A stretch of 64,000 bases of DNA from Taiwanofungus camphoratus (Eukaryota > Basidiomycota > Agaricomycetes > Polyporales > Taiwanofungaceae): the NCBI GenBank assembly GCA_003999685.1, contig CP021230.1, positions 992,001-1,056,000 on the forward strand, read 5' to 3'. Both the position numbers and the translations under genes were made by a program. Position 1 is the stretch's first letter; the number at the start of each line of letters is the position of its first letter. A model generated the notes under the pieces. That model saw nothing but the letters and a program-made list of their open reading frames with translations. It was not told the DNA's origin and made no database searches. Shown here one piece after another: positions 1 through 11,732 of this stretch.

Positions 1-309
1 AACTGACTGTCAAAGCTCAGATTCTTGGCCTATTTGCTACTAATAAAGCGGCCTTGAACTGCACGCGCCACGATGTCTCTGTACACTGAAATTTAGTGTC
101 ATTTACATCTTGAAGCCAGAACATGCGGGGAATCTCACTGACCGGTTTCAAAGATACTCAAGTTGGGGAACAACGGTACCACGGGAAGCATACGTATTGC
201 ACATGATGGCGCTTACAGACCTCTATTTGTAACATGACGGCCGTACAGCTTGTACGCCGAGACAAGATGTAGCGATAGACAAATCAACACCTCCCAGTAT
301 GGTTCATTA

Positions 310-411
310 CATCAGGAAAAATGCAGGTACATAGCTGGATGTCTACCACCCTGATTTATAGCACGATATAGTATTATAGATGTAGTTGTAGCTGCCTGAT
401 TTTCCCTGATG
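310..411. mobile_element. 102-bp MITE, left-arm copy
   Basis: The element starts CATCAGGAAAA and ends with the near reverse complement TTTTCCCTGATG, with TA on both sides as a likely target duplication. It has no coding capacity. The mirror copy lies at 59288-59389. The outermost bases CATCAGGAAA are the same as those of the large CpG-free transposon at 19025, which may mean that related transposases moved both; this link rests on ten bases. Confidence 0.65.
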
Positions 412-1094
412 TATGCAGGCTAAAGTCACTAAGGCTAAAGCTGGAATGCCGCGAAGATCAGACATCCGCTCGGACAGCACATATTTTCAATGCACTGAGC
501 GTCGAACACTGAGAAGAATTACTTTCTAAATGTGTCAGGTTACGCCCGAATTGGATGGGCCGCGTGGATGTAGACTAGGATAATCGATCACTGAATTATT
601 GCTCATCGTGACAGACTACCATGCTCAGAGAACGAGCCTGAAACTAGCCGTTACACACTACACATTGTAATGCGTAAATGCGTAAAAATCACGCGGAGAT
701 CTACTAATATTTGGCATCATATATACAAAGACACGCAGTTCCTCTCGCACGTCTTGCCAGAAGGCACCAGTTAGTCCGTCCATTTGTGACGCGCCATAAG
801 GCCTCTGCCGGAAAGGGATCAATGCCTAGTGGAAACCGCATCAACAGACTTTCGGTGATAATGCATGCAGAGGGGCGAACTGAGGAATCGATGGCTGTGA
901 GGAAGATAGAGTCGGTCATGTTGATACTTGACATCCTATGATTTATGGACCCGTACATCATACTGTTCTCAAATCCCGATGAGGCATCCAACGCCAGAAC
1001 AGATTAGGGCAGAACTAGATGACCTCGTGCAATCTACAGAAAGTCACTGAGGAGACAGCCTCCCACCCCCAATGCCTGAGTGCTCCCATAATGG

Positions 1095-2339
1095 TCAGGA
1101 CGATACCATCGTAATCAACGCGGATTTGTCGAAGACCAAACTTGGTAAATTAATCTCTACCGTGCGAAGATTGGTGAAGGCGAGGAGGGGTGCCAATATA
1201 CAGGCATCGATAACTTCATTGTCCACGGAGCACCGACATATGGCAGTGTCGTGCAGTCGGATACTTTCTAAAGTTGACAGCGAGCAGTGACCTCGCGCAC
1301 CTGACACGAAATCTTGGACTAGAGCAGCACTCGGCTGCTCTTGGATACAAACTGTCAAAGTCTCCAACTGCCAGGCCGGCAAAAGTTTCAGCAGGGCGCT
1401 GCAAATGTCCAGCGAGGTCGCCCAAATGTTAAGCACTCGCAATGAGGCGAAACCATGCATAGCAACATTCTCAGGAGAGGGTATGACATCTGCTGATCTC
1501 GTCCAGAGCTGAGCACAGCGCAGGTTTGGCATGACAGACAGAGAAATGAGATCTTCGCTGGTTAGGCTGGGAACCCAAAGTTGGCGAGTGGCTCGCCATT
1601 CGTCCCATCGAGTGTCATGGGGTTGCTCGAAGGGTATGGTGTCCGTCACAAACGACTCCAACAATGGGCTCAATCGCGGTAAAGACATCAACATTGCTGA
1701 GACAGCCTGCTTTTCTTCGATGGTGCACCAGTGATATGTAAAGTCCAGATGAAGGCCTGTAAGAGAGCGCGCGAAGAACAGGTCAGCATAAAGCTGAGAC
1801 TTCGCATTGATATTGTCTACTGTGAATCGTAGGCGACACAGATTGGGCAACAGCGGCATTGATGGATGACTATTACGGAACGAATCCAATATAGTCAAAT
1901 TGAGTTTGTGAGAACGGCCCCATACATGGACAGGTACAGGACCGGTGATGTATGGATTATAGCCAAAGCATTTGACTCGAGATGCATAGACGTTGAATCT
2001 CGACCAATCAGAAGGGAGTAATGGTTGGACTAGGTTCTGAAGGCATGGATGTGAGCATAATGCAAGCGGCATAGCCTATGCTCATAAACTATATACCACA
2101 AATTCATGAACGGATCCATATACATCCCAAGCATCAGAAGGTAAAGTCTTGATCAGGGGCAATAATGTCAATTGTGTGTGCCAAAGCCGGTCGAGGGCTG
2201 GTTCCGAGATGGTTCGACAAGTCAACGCAAACGCTAGGAGAGTGCACGTCCCAGAAAATGTGCCCCTGGAATCCACGTCAAAAAATATTTGTTCGATGAT
2301 GATGGACAGGATCTCCTCAATAAGAAGACAACGGTGCAT
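1095..2339 (-). pseudogene. F-box protein pseudogene, left-arm copy
   Basis: Two reading blocks join through an 85-bp intron (donor after codon 72, acceptor TTCAG) into a 385-codon frame. The N-terminus has the Agaricomycete F-box pattern: EILSIIIEQIF, then FALTCRTISEPALDRLW. The remainder aligns with the leucine-rich part of the intact F-box gene at 59779, including a shared DWSRF motif and YASRVK. The frame ends at a TGA exactly where the relative has Trp in SSWPLL, so it lacks the last ~170 residues. The same TGA is in the right-arm copy, so truncation preceded the duplication. F-box proteins of this kind would act as SCF ubiquitin-ligase substrate adaptors. A shortened functional protein cannot be excluded. 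Confidence 0.8.
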
Positions 2340-3067
2340 CGTAAGCTCGAGGATCGACCCAATAGTGTTAAGACCGGGTATAAGAGTCTTGAGTATGGGT
2401 ATGAAGGCGACTGAGAGTTCAAATTAATGATTGAAATCCAAATATTACGACGAGTGCACTAGGGCCGGAAGTCATAGATTTATAAGTCGAGATGGTAAGA
2501 CTTGGTTACAGATTTGCTACTCACAGCTGGTGGATTGACAATAGAGGCGTAACGGTTGTAATAGATGCTGGAACTCTGACGAAACCACTGACACTGACTG
2601 TGTCGAAGAGTGCTGTAGTCAACATGACCACTCCTCAATCTGGCGATAAACTCACGATATGGCCCAAGACAACACACTTGATGCTAAAGGCCTTAGCCGT
2701 GCCAACGAGGGACTCAGTGGAAGGAAACTCTAAGTATTTCTGGGTACGCAAATGTATGATACACTGTGACATGTGAAAATCCTTGCTGTGACATAAGGTT
2801 AGGGTTAGAATGGCTTAGGGACCAAAAAAAAGCAGGCCTGCCCAGCCCGAGGGCCGAAGCAGGACAGGAAAATATTGAGACGGTGCATGAGCCGGAGCCC
2901 ATACAAACCGCAGATTCCCCCTGAGGACATGGTCACCGTGCTATGAGAGGCCCCCACGGCCCACAAACCCATGTACATGAAGGGGCTTGTGCCATCAAGG
3001 TAAGTATGAAGAACAGTAGAGGGTGCTGGCTATTTTATATAACGAAATGGAAGCGCGCACGGACCAT

Positions 3068-4716
3068 TACAATTGTTTGCAGGCCCGGCCGCTGGACAAA
3101 TAACACCAGTCAAGTAGCTCTATGTTATGTATACGGTATTCGTCTGCTGAAGGCTTTCCGGTCATAGTGATTCCGGCTGGAGTTCATATTTTGACCCTAC
3201 GAGCGTCGCCGTCTAACGGTTCACCACGGAAATGAGCGATCCTCATGTTTTCAAGATGTTCTGTCTGCTCACCTGTTCCTTGCTTATTCTTGGATATATC
3301 TGATGGGTGAGGCGGAAAGACAAGCTTCTCCCCTAGTGCTGTTGAAAATTTCAGTTGCCCATGACGCCCTGGCCTTCCAGTTTGCTCCTTGCTAGATGGG
3401 AACTTACGACGCCATGCACCGACTCTTACTGAGGCCTAATATTACAGTTATATATTGTGCTCTACCGCCCGTGCTGCCTCGTCGATCTAGTAACGGCGGC
3501 TTCCTACAGCATTTAGTAGGCCTGTAGGGCAGTCAAGTGTGCGGGGCTCTAAAAACGTGCTCACCCCAGACTGACTGTGTGTTCTCTATTCAGAGATGAA
3601 ACAGGGGTGGAATTGACTATTCTTCACCCTCGATAACTTCCACTGATCGTCGGATGTTTGTCGATGTGTTTTGTACCCTGGTATCTTGAGCTCTCAGTCA
3701 CAAGCGTTCGGTAGCTCTATGGTTTGCCTATTGCCAAAGACCCCTCTCTGCAGCTGCAGGTTGAAAGTCATCCGAGCCCCCACTTGCTTAGTTCGGTGAG
3801 TCCAAACCGATTTGCACCATTATAGCGTATTCGCAGCCAAGTTCGAAACGCTAATCAGAGACCGTTCCTATTTTTCTTTCCTTTTTTGCTCGAGTTCGAA
3901 TTGAGTGCGGATATGTTCTATTCTCGCCTGCGAGTTCCTTCAAGTAAGGGGATAAGTTCTTCCACCTGTAGGATGCTGCAGTCTTCTGTCTTCGATGAAG
4001 TCATTTATACTCTGTATAACAATTGAGCCAATCGTGTTGGTGCAGCCGCCATTCTCAATTTGCAGGCCCACGTCGAGGAAATGGGGTAGCAGTTTCTATC
4101 ACGTCAAGATTTTCCCGGATGAAGGATCTGTCTGTTCTTGTCTTTCGTTTCAGGGTCTTGAATGTTGGAGCCGCCAATCCTGCTGAAACTTGTCTTGTCG
4201 TCCAGAGTGAATAGTATCTCAATATGGCAAAGAGCACTCCTGGTCCAAGTAAGGGAATATTCACTTGGGCCAGTCGCGGTGCGTGTCTATTGTAACTGAC
4301 TTCGACGGCACTACTTCGGTCCTCGCCTCAAAGCATAGAAGACGGTCATTCCATACCACAACAGTTGTTGAAAACTTCAGGCAACATGTGTTCACGTTGT
4401 TGTCGTCAAGGACTGTCGACTTGATGGGTCCCACTGCCGCCAAGATCAGGGGACTTTGAGGCCAAAAAGGTCTAGATTCGGACCTTGCCTCCTCGGCGCC
4501 ACCGACGCGTTGTCACATTCTGGTCGAGCATGCAAAATCTTAAAGGTCGCATTTGCTAGACGCCCTTCCGTCTTACACCATTTCTTTGTCCCTCCTTCCG
4601 TTCCCAGAGGTTGAATCCGGCCAGTCCCATACCACCGTCGAGCTCGACGGGGACGACATCACATTCATTCGCAAACCTTGCACTCGCTTTTGACGACCAT
4701 TACACACTACTTCAAT
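3068..4716. other. Intergenic, no gene recognised
   Basis: About 1.65 kb between the left arm and the first Tos1-like gene. Only short open frames occur (around 3995-4450, both strands) and none resembles a known family or shows intron signals. The last ~150 bases must contain the Tos1 promoter, but no clear TATA box was seen. Confidence 0.6.
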
Positions 4717-6096
4717 ATGCTCTCCTTGTCCCTTGTTGCGGCTTCGACTGTTTTCCTCTGCGCGAGAGCGGCCATTCCCAGCAACCTCGTTCCTGTCTCT
4801 ACCTCTGGTAGTATCACCTCTCTCAAGTATACCAATGTCGGGGGTCCAGGCACCTACAACCAGGTCATCGACTTGATCCCGGGTGACTTCCCTGCTTGCA
4901 CGGTCAATCCCTCATGTGTCACGCAACCGAAGACCGTAAGCGGTACGTTCACATATTCCTGAAACCCCAATGATGGCATCATATATGTCCATGTACACTG
5001 GCAGTTACAAGTTCGTGGCGTACTCGCGGACTCAACTGAGTTTGACCGTGTTGAGTCTGCAAATGCGCCCCGTTCATCAGGAACGATAAGAATGCTGACA
5101 GTTCTCTGCACATTGCAGGTGCCCTCGCTCCTTTTGACGACGAGATGACGATGGTCTTCCGTGGCCCTATGAACATATACAACATTGCCGTTTATCAACC
5201 CGGCGGCAACTCTAATTCCACTTGGAGTCTCGCAAGCTCTTGGGCTTCTGGGCAGGAGCCTTCGAACATGGTATTCATGAACAACATGGGAGGCGATCTG
5301 AGCGGAAATTGGTCGAGTATGTCGATATTAATTCGCCTGTCAGTGACTCTTGCTCACAGGGCGTGCTAGTTTGCGGTGGTGCTAGTCAATCATACGCAAA
5401 TGGGAGCTGGACTGGCTCAGCCGCTACCCCGAATGCTCAAGTTATATCCGGTTATCTTCAGGAAACCGATGAGATCGTATGGCTTGTTCTACTGTCACCG
5501 GGCGCTGCACGCTAACCTCCCCCGTTTTACAGAACATTATGACCGATTCTCCTTGCGACTCCAGCAACCCATGCGACGGCTTCTCGCGCGGCACCGCTAA
5601 CCATGCCTGGGCCGGCTCGAAGATGTTCGTCGTCACGTTCGACATGCCGCCCTCCTCCAGCCCGTCCAACGTGCCCGCCATCTGGATGCTGAATGGGCAA
5701 GTCGTCCGCTCAGCACAATACGGCTGCAACTGCCGCGGTACAGGCGCAACTGGCTGCGCGGAGCTGGACGTGCTCGAGGTGCTTACAGGCGGCAACCCGA
5801 ACCAGGCGATCTCGGAGATCTACTCGTTCAAGGGCGCGACGGGCACAGGCGCAAACTACTTCCCGCGCCCGACCAGCGGGAAGGCGACGTATGGTGTGAT
5901 CTTTGACCTCCAGACAGACTCGATCGTCATTCAGCAGTACACTGAGTGGGACTACACGCAGCAGTCTGTCGCTAGGCCCATGGTCGACGGCTACCTGAGC
6001 GCTTCGGCCATGACTGTATCCTTCACCTCCAACTCGCGCAGGTCTGAGCGTCCTCGCTCGTTCATGGGTGCGCACCGCCGCCACAATAATCACTAA
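4717..6096 (+). CDS. Tos1-like secreted cell-wall protein, copy 1
   Basis: Four exons (4717-4942, 5119-5316, 5370-5476, 5533-6096) give 364 residues. The start is the ATG that opens a signal peptide (LSLSLVAASTVFLCARA). The family is Tos1/YJL171C (N-terminal block with VGGPGTYNQV, then the C-terminal domain). The C-terminal part shows WAGSKMFVVTFDMP, PAIWMLN, the Cys-rich CNCRGTG and GCAELDVLEVL, which contains the acidic ELD..E motif expected of a concanavalin-like glycosidase fold. Tos1 proteins sit in the fungal wall and are thought to act on beta-1,3-glucan; that activity is inferred. No GPI-anchor signal is visible; the end is basic and His-rich. A close paralogue with identical exon sizes lies in mirror position at 53921-55281. 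Confidence 0.88.
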
Positions 6097-6642
6097 CCGC
6101 GAGCTGGGTCTCATGTGACGACTATTTCTCGCCTTGTTCCAACTTAACTCCTCATCTGGAATGCCGTTTTATGCCTTGTCCTCTTCCGCTTTCCCGGTTC
6201 CATCGCCTATCATGACTTATTGGCTCATATTTCCTCAAGCACCTTCTGCGCCAGTCGCTTCTCATGGCGCATGGTCGTCATGTACTGTCTTGTCTCGGGG
6301 CCTAGCTGCTCAGTGTCCTCTCCGAATATTGCTATCGTCGGGTTAGCTGCTGGATGTAGTTGATCATCAATGTCATTCCCATTGTTCAATTATGCGGCGT
6401 TCGATTTGCGCCAGCGCATACTAGTCTGTGAGAGTGTCCGTGTGGCTGCAGGGAGAACACATTGCAAATCCCGGCCGCACTCTGCTCTGCGCCATCAGGG
6501 CTTGTCCAAGGATAGGCAGTATGCTGTTATGGGATCTGTGTGGCAGGACCAACACGTCTCGTAAATCAGCTCAACTAGGCTATATGCACATTGAGACCTG
6601 ACATGCACTAGGATCAAGCTCACTCTGACAAAAGAAAAGGCA
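6097..6642. other. Convergent intergenic region
   Basis: About 550 bp between the 3' ends of the Tos1-like gene and the zinc-finger gene. It presumably holds both 3' UTRs. No further gene, repeat or structured RNA was seen. Confidence 0.6.
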
Positions 6643-7909
6643 TCACTGAGATTGGCTCTGAGTATAATACGGTGCTTGCGTCTGCAGTGGCAGCGACGAC
6701 GTGAACCCGTAGCCATATGTTTGAGAGCCTTCCGAATGTATAAATTCAGTGTTTGGAGGCCTTGTCTGTGAGTCATCCATCGTGACGTCGACCTCATCAT
6801 CGGTAATGCCGTCTGCGTCCTGGTCAATCTCTGCAGCGGGAGGACTGAAATCCATGCTGTCGGATGCCAGCGAATCCCTCTGGCTACTAATGTGGAGTAT
6901 CCCCGAGCGGAATGATGGGCCGGAGGCACAACGGTCAGTCGGCTTCCTAAAGGTATTGTCCTTGTCGGCAAACACAGACATGAGGCCTGAACGATAAGTG
7001 TATATTATCAGCAGTCACGATTAACAACAAGTATGCACTACGCACTCGGACTTTGATAAGGCGCTTGAGTACGCAAGGCAGGATATAGATCAGTCGGACA
7101 TGGTGTAGGCTGTGACTTGGGCTGGTATGGAAACTGCGAATGGTCCACATCTTCTGTAAGCTGGGTCTCAACGTCCTGTGACGAGGTCGACGACTCCAGA
7201 CTTGTTCTGTGTTTATGTAAAAGTATGGGTAAGGCCTTTCCCGGAGACTTAGACGAGTGGTCACTGGGACGCCGTGGTAATGGAAGTGGAGAGGTAGGTT
7301 TTCTCTCTGGCGCACTTGCCCCTCGGCCTGATCTGGACGCATGGTAGGGAGAGGCATTGAGTTGTCCGGCGGAGTTGATAGCAGCGGCAACGAGATGAGA
7401 GAGCGCAGGGGAGGGCGGAAGAGCGGATGCAGTAGGAGACATCACAGGCGAGGCATGGGCAGCATATTCGGCGAAAGAGTTGCCAGGCTTACGGCTCGGG
7501 GCAGGGGAGCGGTTGGGTGGCGTTAGAGGCAATGACGGGGATGGCGATGATGATTGAGAAACTTGTGCATGCAGGACCCTTGTCTCTTGGACAGACTGTA
7601 ACTGGGAGGAGGCACAGCCTGATTGCGATGGGATCGCTGCTAACAAGCTGTCTGATCCAACCGATAGTGTTGCGATCGTCTGGATGCTGTTGCAGCCAAA
7701 AGCTCATCAGGCTCACCTGTTGCACCGCTTCTTCCCTCATACGCTCGGAGATACATATCCCAGTCTTTCGCTTTTACTGTCAGGATATTATTGAAATGCT
7801 CATTGTCCAAATGCTGCAAAAGATCGCCACTGCGAGTGAAGGTTTTCGGGCACCAATTCCAATTACAGTGCCATAACTTGATGTCTGATTCAGTAGTTGT
7901 GGTGCGCAT
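6643..7909 (-). CDS. C2H2 zinc-finger protein, probable transcription factor
   Basis: Three exons (7909-7717, 7651-7046, 6986-6643) encode 380 residues. Residues ~15-38 form one C2H2 finger, C-X4-C-X12-H-X4-H (CNWNWCPKTF ... HLDNEH). A conserved-looking helix KAKDWDMYLRAYEGRSG follows directly. The rest is Ser/Pro-rich and probably disordered, with an acidic patch near residue 320 (DQDADGITDDEVDV) and a Gln-rich tail. A TATAAAG sequence lies about 25 bp upstream of the ATG. A single finger binds DNA weakly, so it may need a partner or act in RNA or protein binding. Nuclear location and gene regulation are inferred from the domain only. Confidence 0.82.
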
Positions 7910-8628
7910 TCTGATATCAATCTACCGTCTGATCTTTATAGTAGAGTTTGAAGAATGCCGATCTTCAATGAGAATCGGGTAAGTAAAAATGAGACCGTGA
8001 ACTCAGGGCTGCTCACAGAGGGCTGTGTCACACGGCGCGCTTGTCACGAAAGTCGACAGATAGTCACAGACCACGTGATCTAGCCGGAAACGGTGATGGG
8101 GCAACCACTGCCTGAATGACATTCTATTACTACGTCGTTGGCCATATGATATCGCCAGCTTTGAACTTGATTCCAGAACCCCTTCCAACACGTCCATAGG
8201 CCGACCAATTTCTTATCGTAATAGTCCCTCGTGTGAAAGAAACACATCGACAGTTTTGAATCAGTTCCAGAAGGCACGATGTCTGTTTATTTAAGTTCAC
8301 GAGCCGGGGAATCCTACATCAATCAATGTTCATAAAGCTCGGACTACTTGGTTTCTGAGGTTCATCTGACCAGACGGATCCCGGCCGGCTTCAGGTATTT
8401 GGGCCTTTGACAGGCACGAGGGTCGCCATGAACGCCTCATTGAGCAACTCGTATGCCGTCTTTGGGCACATAGATCCACCCTGAGAATTTTTTCACGGTG
8501 ATAGTAGATCTTGGAGATAAAATGAATACACGGATGCTTCAGCATGTCCCTTTGTCTTTGGCCTGCTTGACCTTTTTATAAAAGACCGGCTTGCCACTCT
8601 ACTCCTTCCATAGGCCCCTACTTCAGCC
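7910..8628. promoter_or_regulatory. Divergent promoter region
   Basis: About 720 bp shared by the leftward zinc-finger gene and the rightward gene at 8629. TATAAAGATC on the minus strand (7940-7931) faces left, and TATAAAAG at 8577-8584 faces right, about 45 bp before its ATG. Short open frames here do not look coding. Confidence 0.5.
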
Positions 8629-11266
8629 ATGCCCAAACGTATTCCTACTCCCCCACCAGGTGATGATGAACCACGCTATCTAACCGTAGTTCATCCATAT
8701 CCTCCTCACGCCAACATGGAACTCGAGACAGATCGCAAAGTCTTCGCGTTCTGGCTCGCGTGTTGCATCGGCAAAGATAACTTATACGCGTTCTTTCACA
8801 AGCCACTCGTAAGTGTCTATCCAATATCATAGTATGCGGATCATGGTCTGCTCAACATCATCGCGCATCAAGTCGCCGAACATGGTCATCATCGAAGTCA
8901 ATAGGAATTTCCCTGACTTCAACAACTTACTCGGCGAGCATAGATGGCGCAATTTTCTCCGGAAACCGTCTCAGGACGAGGAAGACAGGGTCTCAAAGGT
9001 GTTCTACTGTACATACAGCACAGGTCGTGAGGTCCAGAAGTATGGTGAGTTATCCGCATCAGCACTCACAGATGGGTTTCGAATTGAATTGTCACCATCA
9101 GGATGGAAACGGATTTTTGTCGAGGAGCGTTGGTTTAAGGAATGGAGTCCGCAGAATATGTGGGTGTCTTAATTTTTGTTGTCGCATACAACGCAAAGCC
9201 TGCCTGCGTGTCCAATCGCACGACAGTGCAGTTAAGAGCTCAACCGTGGTTTGAGCTATCGAGGGCGAACCGATTTCGGGGCTGCATGAGAGAACGAAAA
9301 GGCATGGCCTGATGTTCTTGAGCTTTGGCTGTGTTTGTCAGGGATGGGGCAATGATCGTCAAACATTGCCATCGCAGACTATTCAGACAGCATGATTCTA
9401 TCTCCCACTGCTCAAAGCAAACTGGGGCTGCCATTTGCCTCAGATCTGGATGCTGGTGGCTATTGGCACTTTGAGTCAATGCGAGGCGCACAGAGTAGCC
9501 AATGCCGTTCACCGCCATTGATTGGAAATGCTGATTTTGACTACAAACATACTGTATCCGTTATACTCACCTTCGCCACACCAAGACTGATAGCATACCC
9601 ATATCCGGTAACATATCGATGCGAAGTTCCCTCTGAGGACAAGACCAGGGAACCACTTTGTCGTCCTCTCCCAGTGCAGACATTTCCACCTCCACCACCT
9701 ATTCGTCCGCCTCCAGGTGTGTCTAGGAGCTTCATGTGGTCCATCTAGACTGATGCCGATCTTACAATCTGCAGTTGGTTCTCCTGCATGGATCGATGAC
9801 AAGCAATCTGCGTCAGCGGAGGCGGTCAATGCACATGGTGGCGCGTGGGCGAGAGGTACCCCCGCTGCCACTCGGGCAAAGGGTGTTCCTCCCTCCCTGA
9901 CCATTTCGGATGTGCAGAGGCCTGGTAGTAGTCTCTCCTCGGCATCAGCCCCATCTCGCTCAAGCCCCGACAGAAACGATATAGGTGCATGTACGTGTCT
10001 GATCCTTCGCTAATGCTGGCACCCATGCTAATATACATCTGGGATCACAGGGGGAAGATGGCCGTCTCCGAGTCCGTCCAGCATAGGTACGCCTCCTGGA
10101 ATCCCGATCCAATCGGGGTTAAAGGCACCGAGCACGTCTTCGAACTCTATAGCGAGCTCCGCGATCGGAAGTGGAACCGCGCAGGAGCTACCGCCGCTGG
10201 AGCACAACTCCAGTAGCACATCGCCGCAGCTCTCGGCGACGTCGAGCGAGGGTGATGAGTCAGGCTGGTGGCCGGCCGTGAGCACACTAAACAATAACGT
10301 CGTCGTTGCGAACCAGGGCTTCGAGCGGGTAATGGAAGGCCTATCGATCGAGGACGACATGGATTCGGCCGCGGAGGACGGATGCGCGGTCCCTGCGCCC
10401 GCCCAGGAACCGAAGAATTTGTGGACAACTGCGGCACCGGTGCAGGTGTACAAATCGCTATGGGCTAACGAGGAAGAATCACAGGAGCCACAGCTAACAT
10501 TGCTGTGCACTGAGCATGGTGTCACCTGCAAGAAGGGTATTTGCAAAGTGTATGCGGCGCAGCTGAAGGCGCAACAGAGGGCAGAGCGAGAAAAAAAGAG
10601 AGAAAAAGAGCGGGAGAAACGTGCAGCGAGAGGCGTCGATAAAGGAAGAGGCAAGAACAAGGGCAAAGGTGAGACTGGCGGTATGTATTGATTATGCAAG
10701 GATCGTGAAATGTGGTCATTCCTACTAAACGAACTATAGATGCATCTACTGGCAGCACCAACTCTCCTGGACGTAGCAACGCTTGGAAAGTACGGCCGAT
10801 GCCTGGGGTCAATCCCGTGCGGCCCAGACCTCCGCATCTAATCAAGGGCGCATCCGGCGCGAAGGATGGCGACGCAGCCCCGCCACCCGCGAGAGGCGCC
10901 GCGCCTTCCGCTCCGCCGGTCAAGAGAAACAACTCGAACACCAGACCGCCGGCAGCGACCGTCGCGGAGAAAGATGCCCGTTCTGCCGGAGGAAGCATGG
11001 CTACGTGGGGCAATCCGTCGAAGGGACCCAGTGCTAGTCAAGCTTCTAAACATGACAACGACGATGCACGGTCGGTCGCAGCCAGCACCGCAAGCGGATG
11101 GGGTAATATCTCTGAGGGCCCGTGGCGTACCGACAACAATGCGGAGGGGAAGCAACCTTCACGCAGCTGGACAGATCAGGTTCAGGACGAAGACGATGCC
11201 CGCTCCGTTACTGCCAGCACCACTGGTGGTTGGGGCCATTTGTCCGAATCGGGCATGCCTTGGTAA
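8629..11266 (+). CDS. Unrecognised Pro/Ser-rich protein, tandem family member 1
   Basis: Seven exons (8629-8808, 8873-9044, 9102-9159, 9586-9716, 9775-9984, 10051-10668, 10740-11266) give 631 residues. I do not recognise the family. The first ~180 residues form a compact block shared with the next gene: YLTVVHPYPP, FAFWLACCIG, LLGEHRWRNFL, SKVFYCTYS, ERWFKEW, YPYPVTYRCEVP. A proline stretch follows, then the shared motifs SIGTPPGIPI and QVYKSLWA. Unlike its neighbour it has a Cys cluster (CTEHGVTCKKGIC) before a long Lys/Arg/Glu helix (AEREKKREKEREKRAARG). The C-terminal third is low complexity with repeated DDARSVAASTASGWG-type units. The 426-nt third intron is unusually long. No signal peptide or membrane segment. 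The charged tail suggests RNA or protein binding; this is a guess. Confidence 0.8.
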
Positions 11267-11732
11267 ACACCTTACCTTGATTCATGTTCTTGCTATGTAC
11301 ATTGTTTTATTTTGCTGTCATATTTGATTGTTCTTTCGTAGATGAAAGCGCTATCTGTCTCCAAAGTCGATTTGTATCACCAGCTGTCGTGTTGTTGTAT
11401 CCGCTGTCCGTATTACGCTTTGGCACAGTTAATTCGGACGAAAGGCTTGCAGTATATATACATTGTTCACCAAATAGTTGTCACTGCCACTTTGTTTGTG
11501 TTCACACGAATCAACTTCTTACAAGCTTGATGAAGAAAGAGGGATTACCGGTTGTTCTTTTTGTGAGGATGCGTTCACGGCTGCTATGGTGTGCTTGCAC
11601 CGGTCAATGGACAAAGTGTCAGCTTTGTCGAATTAAGCCACTCTCTTCTGTATAAATGGCGCTCACAAGTTTGGATCAGAGTATCGTCGCCCTCCAATAG
11701 TCCTAAACAACCTTTCACGTAACTGGCCCCTC
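11267..11732. promoter_or_regulatory. Intergenic with TATA box of second tandem gene
   Basis: About 470 bp between the two paralogues. TATAAAT at 11651-11657 lies ~75 bp upstream of the second gene's ATG. Nothing else was recognised. Confidence 0.5.

Larger units (their letters stand above)
1..3067. repeat. Left arm of large inverted duplication
   Basis: This stretch is the reverse complement of 56633-59698; paired positions sum to 59699 over almost the whole length. Only scattered substitutions and a one-base change in an A-run near 2828 were noticed up to about 3027, after which the arms diverge and stop matching at 3067. The window begins inside the repeat, so the outer end is not visible. 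The arm holds a 102-bp MITE, an F-box pseudogene on the minus strand and about 700 bp (412-1094) in which no gene is recognised. The inner end carries a TATA-like stretch beside a 13-nt motif also found in the LTRs of the central retroelement. Confidence 0.97.

Noticed and set aside
704-991. Overlapping sense and antisense open frames near the MITE in the arm
   Set aside because: No known motif, no splice support, and both strands are open equally; more likely chance.
1531-1734. Plus-strand frame antisense to the F-box pseudogene
   Set aside because: Shadow of the real frame on the other strand.
2800-2812. GGTTAGGGTTAG resembling telomere repeats
   Set aside because: Only two units are present, inside the duplicated arm; far too short to call an interstitial telomere.
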